Source of the DNA: an uncultured Verrucomicrobiota bacterium
Lineage (GTDB): Bacteria; Verrucomicrobiota; Verrucomicrobiia; Opitutales; Opitutaceae
DNA: 59,549 bases
NCBI GenBank assembly: GCA_903869675.1
Contig: CAIQAB010000024.1
Location: forward strand, 1-59,549
Direction: 5' to 3'
The translations under genes were made by a program, and so were the position numbers. Positions 48,286 to 56,690 of the stretch are shown here, piece by piece. Positions within the stretch are counted from its first letter, which is position 1. Every line of letters starts with the position of its first letter. The notes below the pieces were generated by a model, which was not told the DNA's origin, ran no database searches, and saw only the letters and a list, made by a program, of their open reading frames with translations.

Positions 48286-51186
48286 ATGAAGCCCCCAAGT
48301 GAACCGCGCGCCTCCGCCCGGGCCTCACTTTCCCCAGTAGTTCGCTTCCCGCTCCTCGCCTTCGCGCTGACCTTAGCCGCGCCCGCCGCCCAAGCGCAGA
48401 CCGCCGCCAGTCGCATCCCCCTCGCCGCCCAGGTTGCCGAGGTGGAGCCCCTCCTCGCCGCCCGCAAACCGGCCGACGCCGCTACCCTGCTCGACGAGAT
48501 CGTGTCCCGCGTGCGAGCTGGTGAAAACCTGCCCCCAGGCCTTTCCCTCGAGCGCCTGCTCCTCACCACCGCCCAGACCCATTTCCAAACCGGAAACCTG
48601 CCCCGCGCCGCCGAATTAGCCGAAGCCCTCGAAAAAATTCCATCCACCCCCGCCGCCCTGCTCGGCGAGGCCCGCATGGTCCGGGGCCTGTCCCTTGCCC
48701 TGCAAAAAGACTACATCGCCGCCATCCCGGTCTTCGCCGCCGCCGAAGCCTCCGCCGCCCACCGCGACAAAGCCCTGCTCTACGGCGCCCTCGCCGCCCG
48801 CGAGGCCGGCCGCCTGCCCGTCGCCATCGCCGCCTATAACCGCCTCCTCGCCACCGCCCCCCGCGACCGCGACTGGGCCGACGCCGCTCTTTCGCTCGTC
48901 GAGTTGCACCTGCGCGCCGACAACCTCGCCGACGCCCGCCGCGGCCTTGCCTTGCTCCGCGGCCAACTCGCGCTGGTGGACAACCTCGCGGGCCTCAACC
49001 TGCTCTCCCTCCAGCTTGGCGATGCCCTGCTGAAATCCGGCGACCCTGCCCACGCTATCGAAGCCTTCCGCACCATCACCGCCCGAGACGCTTTGCTCGC
49101 CGAACAAAAGCGGCGCAACGCCATCCTCGAACGCGCCCTGGAACGCACCCGCGCCCTAGCCCGCCCTTCTTCGCTCGATCTCGACGCCATCCGCCGGCTC
49201 GACGCCCGTCTAACCCAGAGCCGTGCCTCCCTCGCCGAGGTGGAAAAACTCCCCGCCTTCGACGCCGCCCTTCACCAGCACCTCGCCGCCGCCTTCCAGG
49301 AACGCGGCAACGTGTGGGAAGCCGCCCTGCTCCTCGAGGACCTCCTCGCCCGCCACCCCGAACACCCCGAGCGCGAAGCCGCCTGGTTCGCCCTCGTCCG
49401 CGCCTACGCCGACGCCGGGCGTCTCGAAAAAGTCCGCGACGCGGTCGAGCGTTTCCTCGCCGCCCACCCCGACTCTACCCTCGGGCCCCGCGCCCTCTAC
49501 CTCGCCGCCGAAGCCGCCGGCCAACGCAACGACCTGCCCGGCCAGCTCGCCTTTCTCGACCTCGCCGACCAGCGCTTCCCCCCGAACGACCTAACCGAAC
49601 CCATCCGCCTGCTCCGCGCCAACGCCCTCTTCGCCCTCGCCCGCTACGCGGAGGCCCGCACCGTAGCCGTGGCCTACCTCGCCGATTTTCCCCGCGGCCG
49701 CTTCCTTGAAGAAGCCCGCTACCTCGCCTCCATGTCCGACCTTGCCGAGGGCCGCGCCACCGACGCCGAGAAACAGATCCGCGACTACCTGCGCGACTTT
49801 CCCGAGGGCCGTTTCGTGCCCGACGCCCGCTACCGCCTCGCCGCCACCGCGTATTCTCTCCAGGACTACGCTGTCGCCGGCCAGCTCTGCACCGACTGGC
49901 TCGCCGCCTACCCCTGCGACCAACCCCAGCGCGGCGAAGTGCTGTCGCTGCAAGGCGATGCCCTCGCCGGCCTCGGTGACATCCCCGGCGCCATTACCGC
50001 CTACCATGCCTCCCTCGACCTGCCGCTCTCCGATGAACAGCTCGGCTACGTGCTCGATGAGCTTACCCGCCACTATCAGGCCCGGCGTGACTACGAAGCG
50101 GCCGTAGCCCTGTGGCAAAATTTTGCCGCCGCCCGCCCCGACCACCCCTACGTTATCAACGCCGCCTATTGGATCAGCCGCATTCGAGCCCGGGAAGGCC
50201 GTCCCGACGAGGCCCTTCCACTGGTCGCTAAAATCACCCGCCGCTACCTGGGCGACCCTAGCCGCGCCGACGTTGAACGCCTGCTGGTCGAACTCGCCGC
50301 CACCCTCGCCCGCCCGCCCCGTGCCCGCGCCAACGAGCCAAAACCTGTCCCCGCCCCCGAATCCGAGCTGTTCGCCCGCGCCGACGAGTTGCTGCTCGAT
50401 GGAAACACCCGCGAGGCCCCGACCGCCCGCGCCCGCGCCCTGTTCGTCCACGCCGAGATCGCCGCCGCCCGCCAAAACCCTGCCCTCCGCGATGAGACCC
50501 TGGGCAAGATCGCCGCCACCTACGCCCCCGACCAGCTCCCCGCCGGCATCCTCGGCAAAGTCGGCGACGCTCTCCTCGCCCAAAACCAGCCCGAGCTCGC
50601 CGCCTCGTTCTACGAGCGCCTCATCGCCGCCTACCCGCGTTCGCTGTTCGCCGACTACGGCTACGTCGGCCTGGGCGAGATTTCCCTGCGTGCCGACCGG
50701 CCCGAGGAGGCCCTCGCCCGCTTCGACGCCGCCATCGATGTCGCCGGCGCCCGCTCGAAGTTGAAGGAGGCCACCCTCGGCCGCGCCCGCGCCCGCCTCG
50801 CCCTCGGCCAGCTCGACGCCGCCCGCGCCCTGTTCGAGGAGGTCGCCGCCAACCGCGCCTGGCGCGGCGAAGCCACCGCCGAGGCCCTGTTCCACCTCGG
50901 CGAGATCGCCGCCCGCCGCGCCACGCCCGACGACCTCGCCAAGGCCCAGGCCCACTACCAGCGCATCTACCTTTCGTATAAACGTTTCCCCGGCTGGGTC
51001 GCCAAAGCCTACCTGCGCTCGGCCGAGACCTTCGACCGCCTCGGCCAGCCCGCCGAGGCCCTGACCACCCTCAACCGCATGCTCACCGAGGAACACCTCG
51101 CGCCCTACCCTGAGTGGCAAAAAGCCCTCGCGCTCAAGCCCGCCCTCGAGGCCCGCGCCCCCGCCCAGGCGCCAACGAAAACCTGA
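48286..51186 (+). CDS. Large exported TPR protein heading an ExbB/ExbD operon
   Basis: A protein of 966 residues. A signal peptide at about 15-38 (PLLAFALTLAAPAAQAQ) has a polar N-terminal extension, and an alternative internal start is possible. The remainder is an all-helical solenoid with more than fifteen TPR/Sel1-like units, e.g. AALFQ-type helices, YAEARTVAVAYLADFPRGRF, ATDAEKQIRDYLRDFPEGRF, YAVAGQLCTDWLAAYP and PELAASFYERLIAAYPRSLF. Repeats of the form 'xxFPxGRF' are characteristic of YbgF/BamD-like periplasmic TPRs. It is followed at 11 nt by the next gene, so it is likely operonic with ExbB and two ExbD. The function is unknown; a large periplasmic scaffold for the motor is likely. 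Confidence 0.83.
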   Translation: MKPPSEPRASARASLSPVVRFPLLAFALTLAAPAAQAQTAASRIPLAAQVAEVEPLLAARKPADAATLLDEIVSRVRAGENLPPGLSLERLLLTTAQTHFQTGNLPRAAELAEALEKIPSTPAALLGEARMVRGLSLALQKDYIAAIPVFAAAEASAAHRDKALLYGALAAREAGRLPVAIAAYNRLLATAPRDRDWADAALSLVELHLRADNLADARRGLALLRGQLALVDNLAGLNLLSLQLGDALLKSGDPAHAIEAFRTITARDALLAEQKRRNAILERALERTRALARPSSLDLDAIRRLDARLTQSRASLAEVEKLPAFDAALHQHLAAAFQERGNVWEAALLLEDLLARHPEHPEREAAWFALVRAYADAGRLEKVRDAVERFLAAHPDSTLGPRALYLAAEAAGQRNDLPGQLAFLDLADQRFPPNDLTEPIRLLRANALFALARYAEARTVAVAYLADFPRGRFLEEARYLASMSDLAEGRATDAEKQIRDYLRDFPEGRFVPDARYRLAATAYSLQDYAVAGQLCTDWLAAYPCDQPQRGEVLSLQGDALAGLGDIPGAITAYHASLDLPLSDEQLGYVLDELTRHYQARRDYEAAVALWQNFAAARPDHPYVINAAYWISRIRAREGRPDEALPLVAKITRRYLGDPSRADVERLLVELAATLARPPRARANEPKPVPAPESELFARADELLLDGNTREAPTARARALFVHAEIAAARQNPALRDETLGKIAATYAPDQLPAGILGKVGDALLAQNQPELAASFYERLIAAYPRSLFADYGYVGLGEISLRADRPEEALARFDAAIDVAGARSKLKEATLGRARARLALGQLDAARALFEEVAANRAWRGEATAEALFHLGEIAARRATPDDLAKAQAHYQRIYLSYKRFPGWVAKAYLRSAETFDRLGQPAEALTTLNRMLTEEHLAPYPEWQKALALKPALEARAPAQAPTKT

Positions 51187-51197
51187 GTCCCACCGTG

Positions 51198-52021
51198 ATG
51201 CCTTCTGCCTTCGTCCTTCGGTTTGCCTCCTTCGGATTTGCGCTCGCGGCCTGCGCCGCGAGCGCCTCCGCCCAACGCTACCTTCTCAAGGACGGCTCCG
51301 CCCTTGCCGCCGCCGACGTCACGCTCGCGGCCAACGCTCTGGTGCAACAGGTGAAGATTCCCTCCGGCGGCACCTACGAGCGCCGCTTCCCGTTTGCGGA
51401 CATCGCCCGCCTAGATTTCCCCGAGCCTCCGGCGCTCGATGAAGCCGAGGCCCTCGTGACCGCCGGCCAGGGCGAGGCCGCGTTGAAGCTTCTCGATCCG
51501 GTCTACCGCCAATTCGCCGCCTTCCCAAAAACGCCCGGCTCGCCCTGGTCCCGCGCCGCCTCCCTCCGCCTGCAAGCCCTGCTCCTCGGCAACGACGAGA
51601 CCGCCATCGGCGCCGCCGCCCGCGAGTTGATGCAAACCGGCCTAGGCCCCGAGGTGACCGGCGTGGCCCAGCTCGCCCTTGCCCGACTCGATGCGCGCGC
51701 GGGCCGCGAAGCCCTCGCGCGCCTGATGCTCGATGAGATCGTCAAGGACGCCCCCCTGCCGTCGCCGCCCGCGCCTGGCTGCTGCGCGGCGACCTCGCCT
51801 CCGCCCGCGCCGCCTACGCCGAGGCCTTGGAGTGCTACCTGCACATCCCCGCTTTTTTCGGCAGCCACGAGGACCTGATGCCCGCCGCTCTTGTCGGTGC
51901 CGCCCGCGCCTACAAGGGTTACGGCGACACCGACCGCGCCGAGCGCGCCGCCCTCGAACTACTAGACCGCTATCCCGCCACTCTCGAAGCCACCCAGGCC
52001 AAAAAAGAATTTAATCTCTGA
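51198..52021 (+). pseudogene. Exported TPR-like protein gene with a frameshift at a C6 run
   Basis: From 51198 the frame gives a signal peptide (MPSAFVLRFASFGFALAACA) and a coherent helical protein (SGGTYERRFPFADIARLDFP, GQGEAALKLLDPVYRQFAAF, AGREALARLMLDEIVKDAP). At a run of six C (51751-51756) the coherent sequence leaves this frame. In the other frame it continues as AVAARAWLLRGDLASARAAY, AEALECYLHIPAFFGSHEDL and GYGDTDRAERAALELLDRYP, to a stop at 52019. One added C restores one protein of about 275 residues. The raw frame would otherwise run out in low-complexity Pro/Ser and stop at 51878. This may be a true mutation, a phase-variable homopolymer or a sequencing error. Neighbours: 11 nt after the large TPR gene, 20 nt before exbB. 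Confidence 0.8.
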
Positions 52022-52041
52022 CCCTCCCCTTCCCAACCGCC

Positions 52042-52821
52042 ATGCGCCTCCGCCTCCTCGCCTCCCTCGCCCTCGCCACGCCGGCCGCCCTGTTCGCCCA
52101 GACCGCCGCCGCACCCGCCGTGAAGTCCACCAGCCTCCTCGCCGAGCTTTCGTCGCCGTTCATCCTGCCACTTTGGTTCTGCTCCGCGCTCATCGTCTAC
52201 CTCGTCATCGACCTTTACCAAAACACCGCCGCGAAAAAATTCCTGCCCGCCGCCGACCTTGAGACCGCGCGAAACTACTTCCGCGCCGGCGACTACCGCG
52301 GCGCCTACGCCTGGGCCGCCGCCGCCAAGGGCGCCGTCCCCGCCGCCCTGCACGCCGGCCTGAAACACGCTCCCTCCGGCAAAGCCGCCGCCGAGGACGC
52401 CATGGCCGCGGTGATCGTCGGCGCCAACGCCCGCTTTCAATCGAAGATCGCCTACCTGTCCGTCATCGGCGTCATCGCCCCCATGGTCGGTCTCACCGGC
52501 ACCGTCGTCGGCATGATCCAGGCCTTCGCCGCGATGGGCCAGGCCGGCGCGGCCGACCCCTCCAAACTCTCCGGCGCCATCGGCCACGTGCTGCACGCCA
52601 CCGCCTCCGGCCTCGCCGTCGCCATCCCCGCGTTCGTATTCTATTACCTGTTACGTAACCGCGTCGCCCACCAGATCCACGAGCTGTCGCTGGTGTTGAA
52701 CGACTTCTTCCGCGGCTTCCCCTACGCCCATCTGGAAAACGTCGCCTTCGAAGGCGGCGAGCAGATCGCCGCCACGCCCGACTGGGTCGCCGCCGGCCGC
52801 CAAACCCAGTCGCAAGGCTGA
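52042..52821 (+). CDS. exbB: MotA/TolQ/ExbB proton channel protein (third system)
   Basis: A protein of 259 residues with a signal-like first segment (1-20), first helix at about 38-56 (SPFILPLWFCSALIVYLVID) and the conserved core YLSVIGVIAPMVGLTGTVVG followed by HVLHATASGLAVAIPAFVFY. These last two are the ExbB/TolQ hallmarks. It forms the motor stator with the ExbD proteins encoded downstream. No tonB is found in this operon. The vWA-like protein at 53854 is the only downstream candidate for a periplasmic partner with a single N-terminal membrane helix. Confidence 0.92.
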   Translation: MRLRLLASLALATPAALFAQTAAAPAVKSTSLLAELSSPFILPLWFCSALIVYLVIDLYQNTAAKKFLPAADLETARNYFRAGDYRGAYAWAAAAKGAVPAALHAGLKHAPSGKAAAEDAMAAVIVGANARFQSKIAYLSVIGVIAPMVGLTGTVVGMIQAFAAMGQAGAADPSKLSGAIGHVLHATASGLAVAIPAFVFYYLLRNRVAHQIHELSLVLNDFFRGFPYAHLENVAFEGGEQIAATPDWVAAGRQTQSQG

Positions 52822-52874
52822 GCCGCCGGGTCCGTCCCCTTAATCTTCAACTTCCCCCTTAAACTCAACTATCC

Positions 52875-53300
52875 ATGGCAAGCGGAGGCGGCGGAGGCGA
52901 CGGCGAGCCCGAATTCCAAATCGCACCGATGATCGACGTGTTGCTCGTGCTGCTCATCTTTTTCATGAGCATCGCGACCTCCTCCGTCGCGCGCTATGAT
53001 CCGTCCATCCAGGTCCCGGTCGCGCCCGACTCGAACAAGAAGGACGACTCCGAAGGCGAGCTGGTGTTCAATATCGCCTGGCACGCCAACGACCGCCTCG
53101 CCACCACCACCTACGAGGAACAGGTGGTCGTCCCGGCCGACACCGTGCCCACCCTGATGGCCCGGAAAAAAGCCAACTCACAGGCCCGGGTGCTCATCCG
53201 CGCCGACGCCGCCACCCCCGTGCGCCACGTCCAGGCCGTGGTCGAAGCCGCCGCCAAGGCCGGTATCAACGACGTCACCTTCGCGACCGTGGCACGATAA
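52875..53300 (+). CDS. exbD: ExbD/TolR protein (first of third system)
   Basis: A protein of 141 residues with a Gly-rich start and a membrane helix containing the conserved aspartate (FQIAPMIDVLLVLLIFFMSI). The periplasmic domain has ARVLIRADAATPVRHVQAVVEAAAKAGINDVTFATV, close to the ExbD consensus. It is 53 nt after exbB and separated from the next exbD by 97 nt, which hold an inverted repeat. Confidence 0.9.
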   Translation: MASGGGGGDGEPEFQIAPMIDVLLVLLIFFMSIATSSVARYDPSIQVPVAPDSNKKDDSEGELVFNIAWHANDRLATTTYEEQVVVPADTVPTLMARKKANSQARVLIRADAATPVRHVQAVVEAAAKAGINDVTFATVAR

Positions 53301-53394
53301 AAAAGCGGAAGCGCGAAAACTCCAATCCCTCCGTTTCCAGCCCCTCCCGCCTTCCACATTCCTCCGCTTTCCGCTTTTCCGCTTTCCGCTTTTT
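53300..53394. repeat. Intergenic simple-word inverted repeat (GCGGAAA type) between two exbD genes
   Basis: An 11-bp perfect inverted pair (53300-53310 with 53384-53394) is followed inward on the right by repeated ttccgctt words (about 53371-53394). The element touches the stop of the first exbD and ends 3 nt before the start of the second. It therefore sits inside an operon and may affect relative expression. Confidence 0.7.
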
Positions 53395-53397
53395 CCA

Positions 53398-53844
53398 ATG
53401 CGTGTCCCCGTCCAGTCCCAGAACCCCGACGTCGGCTTCCAGATCGCGCCGATGATCGACGTGGTGTTTGTGATCCTGGTCTTTTTCATGGCCTTGGCCG
53501 CGCAGATCCGCATCGAACAAATCCTCCAGACCAAGCTGCCGGGCGTGGCCGTGGCCTCGACTTCGACCGGGTTTTTCGACGAACAGATCCTCCAGATCGC
53601 CGAGGACGGCGAGGTCACCCTGAACGACGAGATCTTCGACGCGCCCGACGTCCACGACCTGCCCCAGTTGACCAATACCCTCGGCCAACTCAAGGCCTCC
53701 AGCGACGCCGCCAAGACCAAGCTCGTGGTCACCCTGATCAGCCACCCCGACTCCGCCTACGAGCGGACCATCGAGGTGCTCAACGCCCTCGCCGCCGCCG
53801 GGGTTACCAACGTCACCTTCACCGTTACAGAAGAGGAGCCCTGA
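53398..53844 (+). CDS. exbD: ExbD/TolR protein (second of third system)
   Basis: A protein of 148 residues. The membrane helix carries the conserved aspartate in FQIAPMIDVVFVILVFFMAL. The periplasmic part includes TKLVVTLISHPDSAYERTIEVLNALAAAGVTNVTFTV, the ExbD pattern in a more distant form. It is separated from the preceding exbD by 97 nt with an inverted repeat and from the vWA-like gene by 9 nt. Confidence 0.9.
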   Translation: MRVPVQSQNPDVGFQIAPMIDVVFVILVFFMALAAQIRIEQILQTKLPGVAVASTSTGFFDEQILQIAEDGEVTLNDEIFDAPDVHDLPQLTNTLGQLKASSDAAKTKLVVTLISHPDSAYERTIEVLNALAAAGVTNVTFTVTEEEP

Positions 53845-53853
53845 GCCCGCGCC

Positions 53854-55377
53854 ATGTCCGCCCCCGAACCCCGGTCCTCCCTTCCGCTCCGCCTGCTGCG
53901 CGCAGCCCGCAACCTCCCGCTGCTCGTCACCGTCGGCGTGCACGTGGCGCTCGGCCTGATCGCCGCCGTCGTGATCGTGCAGCAGACCACCGCCGCGAAA
54001 AAACGCACCTTCGAGGCCGCGCCCGCAATCGAATCCGCCACCGTCAAACAGGTCGAACACCGTCTCCAAGTCGCCCGCCGCGGCGGCGCCTCGGCCGCGG
54101 CCGCCTCGCCGGTATCCGCCAACCGCGTTTTCTCCACCTCGGCTGAGGCCCTCGCGCTGCCCTCACTGCCCGATCTGCCGTCGATGAACGGCGGGTTCGG
54201 CGGGTTCGGTTCCGCCGGCTCAGGCGTGGGCCTCGGCGCCGGCTCGGGGATGTCCACTTCGCTCGGTGGCGGGGTCGGCATCGGCGGGCGCGGTTTCATG
54301 TCCCTGAGCTTTCTCGGCGCCACCACCCCTAATCCCAGCCAGATTATTTTCGTGGTGGATACCGGCACCGCGATCATGGCCCCCGCCAAGGGCGGCTTTC
54401 GCGCCTTCGCCATCATCCGGGAGGAAATTCTGCGCCTGGTTGGCAAACTGCCGCCCGCCTGCCGCTTCAACGTGATTCTCTTCCGCGCCGGTTCCAGCGG
54501 CGAAGCCGAAGACACCTCGGATGCCGGCGTGGAGCTGAACCTCTTCCGGCCCGAGCTCGTGCCCGCCTCCACCGAGGCCAAAAAAGATTTTTTCACGTGG
54601 ATGGCCCCCGTGAACGCCCAACTGGGCAACTTCGGCCCCGGGTCCGCCACCCGCAGCAGCCCTTGGAAACGCAAAGTCCTCCCGCCCGATGCCGGCATCG
54701 ACCCGCTACTCTACCCCCCGGTCTGGTCGCGCGCCGTCCACGCCGCCCTCGAGCAGCAGCCCACCACCGTTTATGTCATCACCTCGACGGACGGCGTCGT
54801 GCGCCGCGCCATCGACGCGCAAACCGCCGGCCGTCGCCGGGCCGAGATCGACAAGGCCCGCACCGCATTCAATGCCGCCTTGGCGAAAGAGGGTCTGAAC
54901 GCCGAAGCCGTGGTGGAAGCCCGCAACCGCGCCTATCGCACGGCCGGCCGCGAACTCGCCGCCGCCAATAAAAAGTTCCTCGCCGACGGCCAGGACCCCA
55001 TCGTGGTGGCCGGCAACGACCAGATCTTCACCGCCGCCACCCAGGCCGAGCTGAAACGCCGCGGCGTCACCATCACCCTCGACCCGACCGGTTGGTCCCG
55101 CGCCGATGGCACCGTGTTTAAAATCCCCGAACAAAATGTCGCCAACTGGGAGGGGGCATCGTGGAACGATTTTCACGCCCACCTCGCCAAACTGCAAAAA
55201 GCCCTGCTGCCTGAGCGCGCCGTGCTGAATATGTTTCTCTTCGTCAGCCCGAACGACAAAGCCCTCAACGCGACCGAAAACCTCACCGCCACCGCCAAAC
55301 GCAACGGCGGCACCTTCCAACTCCTCACCACCCGCCGCCTCGAAGAATTCCAAGCCCGCGAGGCCGCCGCCAAATAA
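53854..55377 (+). CDS. Membrane-anchored vWA-like protein with degenerate MIDAS
   Basis: A protein of 507 residues. An N-terminal membrane helix (24-43, VTVGVHVALGLIAAVVIVQQ) is followed by an Ala-rich part, a Gly-rich stretch (113-148) and a domain starting PSQIIFVVDTGTAIMAPAKG (161-180). The predicted fold is von Willebrand factor A: a hydrophobic strand ending in Asp, then FRAFAIIREEILRLVGKLPPACRFNVILF. The metal-ion-dependent adhesion site DxSxS reads D169-T-G171-T-A173, so both serines are lost and metal binding is doubtful. A coiled-coil (about 310-365) follows within the domain. The membrane helix plus periplasmic domain could replace TonB in this ExbBD operon; this is inference. It is 9 nt after exbD. 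Confidence 0.75.
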   Translation: MSAPEPRSSLPLRLLRAARNLPLLVTVGVHVALGLIAAVVIVQQTTAAKKRTFEAAPAIESATVKQVEHRLQVARRGGASAAAASPVSANRVFSTSAEALALPSLPDLPSMNGGFGGFGSAGSGVGLGAGSGMSTSLGGGVGIGGRGFMSLSFLGATTPNPSQIIFVVDTGTAIMAPAKGGFRAFAIIREEILRLVGKLPPACRFNVILFRAGSSGEAEDTSDAGVELNLFRPELVPASTEAKKDFFTWMAPVNAQLGNFGPGSATRSSPWKRKVLPPDAGIDPLLYPPVWSRAVHAALEQQPTTVYVITSTDGVVRRAIDAQTAGRRRAEIDKARTAFNAALAKEGLNAEAVVEARNRAYRTAGRELAAANKKFLADGQDPIVVAGNDQIFTAATQAELKRRGVTITLDPTGWSRADGTVFKIPEQNVANWEGASWNDFHAHLAKLQKALLPERAVLNMFLFVSPNDKALNATENLTATAKRNGGTFQLLTTRRLEEFQAREAAAK

Positions 55378-55387
55378 CCCACCCGCC

Positions 55388-55777
55388 ATGCCCGCCGTCA
55401 CCCGCCTCCTCCACACCCGCTACCGCGTCAACGACCTCGACGCTTCGGTGAAGTTCTATACCGAGGCCCTCGGCCTCGCCGTCTCCCGCCACCACACCTC
55501 GCCGCGTGGCGCCCAGCTCGTCTTCCTCTCCACGCCGAACTCCAACGAGGAAATCGAGCTGTGCCAAATGCCGCCCGGCGCCGAGCCGGTAAAGGTGCAG
55601 CCCGACCTCACCCACCTCGCTTTCGAGGTGACCGATCTCGCCGCCTTTGCCACCGAGGCCGCCGCCAAGGGCTATCCACTGTCCGACGGGCCGACCGTCA
55701 CCGGGAGTGGCTCGCTCATCGCTTTTCTCGACGCTCCCGAGGGCTACGAGATCGAGCTCATCCAACGCGCCAAGTAA
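55388..55777 (+). CDS. gloA: Lactoylglutathione lyase / glyoxalase I family protein
   Basis: A cytoplasmic protein of 129 residues, normal length. The two beta-alpha-beta-beta-beta modules of the VOC superfamily are seen. Metal ligands fit H9 (LLHTRYRV), E57 (EIELCQM), H76 (LTHLAFEV) and E123 (EIELIQRA), as in bacterial glyoxalase I. The signature VNDLDASVKFYTEALGLAV lies at 14-32. The enzyme converts the methylglyoxal-glutathione adduct to lactoylglutathione. It lies 10 nt after the vWA-like gene and could be read through from that operon. Confidence 0.9.
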   Translation: MPAVTRLLHTRYRVNDLDASVKFYTEALGLAVSRHHTSPRGAQLVFLSTPNSNEEIELCQMPPGAEPVKVQPDLTHLAFEVTDLAAFATEAAAKGYPLSDGPTVTGSGSLIAFLDAPEGYEIELIQRAK

Positions 55778-55841
55778 GCGCCGGCCGGCCGGCGCTTTCC
55801 GCTTTCGCTTTTGCCCGCGGGGTTATCCCCTGCCCCGCCGC

Positions 55842-56549
55842 ATGCCCGACTCACCCTCCGCGCTCCGCGTTTCACTCCGCGCCGCCCGCGCCAATCTCGG
55901 GCCGGGGCTCGCCCTGCAAGCCTTCGCCGGCGCGCTGGTCGCGGCCTACTTCCTGCACGATCCGACCCGCGCCGCGCTGGACGCGTTGGCGGGCTTTCGC
56001 GAACGGGTGGGGTTGCCCTTCGCCTTGGTGTCCACCGCCTGCTTTGGTGGCCTCCTGCCCGCCTTGATGTTGCGCCTCATGCCTGCGCCACCCCAAGGGC
56101 GCCACGACAGCCGGCAAGTCGCGGCGTTGACGTTATTCTGGGCTTACAAGGGCTGGGAGGTGTCGTTTTTCTACGGCCTGCTGGCTCTCTTCGTAGGCGA
56201 GGGCCGCGACTTCGCCACCATCGCCACCAAGACCTTCATCGACCAGTGCGTCTACTCGCCGTTCTTCACCGTCCCCTGCGCCTGGTTTTTCTACTCTTGG
56301 GTGGAAAACCGATTCGCGCTCGCGCCGGTGCTGACGGAATTCCGCCGGCCGGGCTGGTTTGGGCGCTTGGTGCCGCTCCAAGTCGCCGGCTGGGGCGTAT
56401 GGGTGCCGGCCGTGGCCATCATCTTCCAGCTGCCGACCTCGCTACAACTGCCCCTGCAGAACCTGGTCTGCTGCTTCTACACCCTCCTGGTGGCCTTTCT
56501 AACCCGGCCCACCGGCGCCGGGCAACCAGCGCCGGACCACATCCCATAA
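55842..56549 (+). CDS. Membrane protein, possibly Mpv17/PMP22-like
   Basis: A protein of 235 residues with about four or five membrane segments. The start at 55842 (MPDSPSALRVSLRAARANLG) was chosen because sequence before it lacks membrane or family character. TKTFIDQCVYSPFFTVPCAW (129-148) and the late region WGVWVPAVAIIFQLP (184-198) with LPLQNLV (203-209) resemble the DQ-P and W-P-Q/vPlq-R motifs of Mpv17/PMP22 proteins, known mainly from eukaryotic organelles. This similarity is from memory and weak. An unclassified membrane protein is the alternative. It lies 64 nt after the glyoxalase gene. Confidence 0.5.
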   Translation: MPDSPSALRVSLRAARANLGPGLALQAFAGALVAAYFLHDPTRAALDALAGFRERVGLPFALVSTACFGGLLPALMLRLMPAPPQGRHDSRQVAALTLFWAYKGWEVSFFYGLLALFVGEGRDFATIATKTFIDQCVYSPFFTVPCAWFFYSWVENRFALAPVLTEFRRPGWFGRLVPLQVAGWGVWVPAVAIIFQLPTSLQLPLQNLVCCFYTLLVAFLTRPTGAGQPAPDHIP

Positions 56550-56620
56550 TGGGGATTCGCTGCAAAAATCCCGTCCGTAACACAAAAGTTACCGTCCAGA
56601 CTCCTACCCGTCGCTCAAGT

Positions 56621-56632
56621 GCAGATATCTGC
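56621..56632. promoter_or_regulatory. 12-bp perfect palindrome upstream of the Ig-repeat gene
   Basis: GCAGATATCTGC is self-complementary and lies 58 bp before the ATG at 56691. It could be an operator for a dimeric regulator. No clear -35/-10 pair was fixed in the 141-bp gap. Confidence 0.35.
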
Positions 56633-56690
56633 CCGCTTTGGTTTTGCAGAGCCCCGAAGCGACAAACTCAATAAAAGACTACTTTCGACC

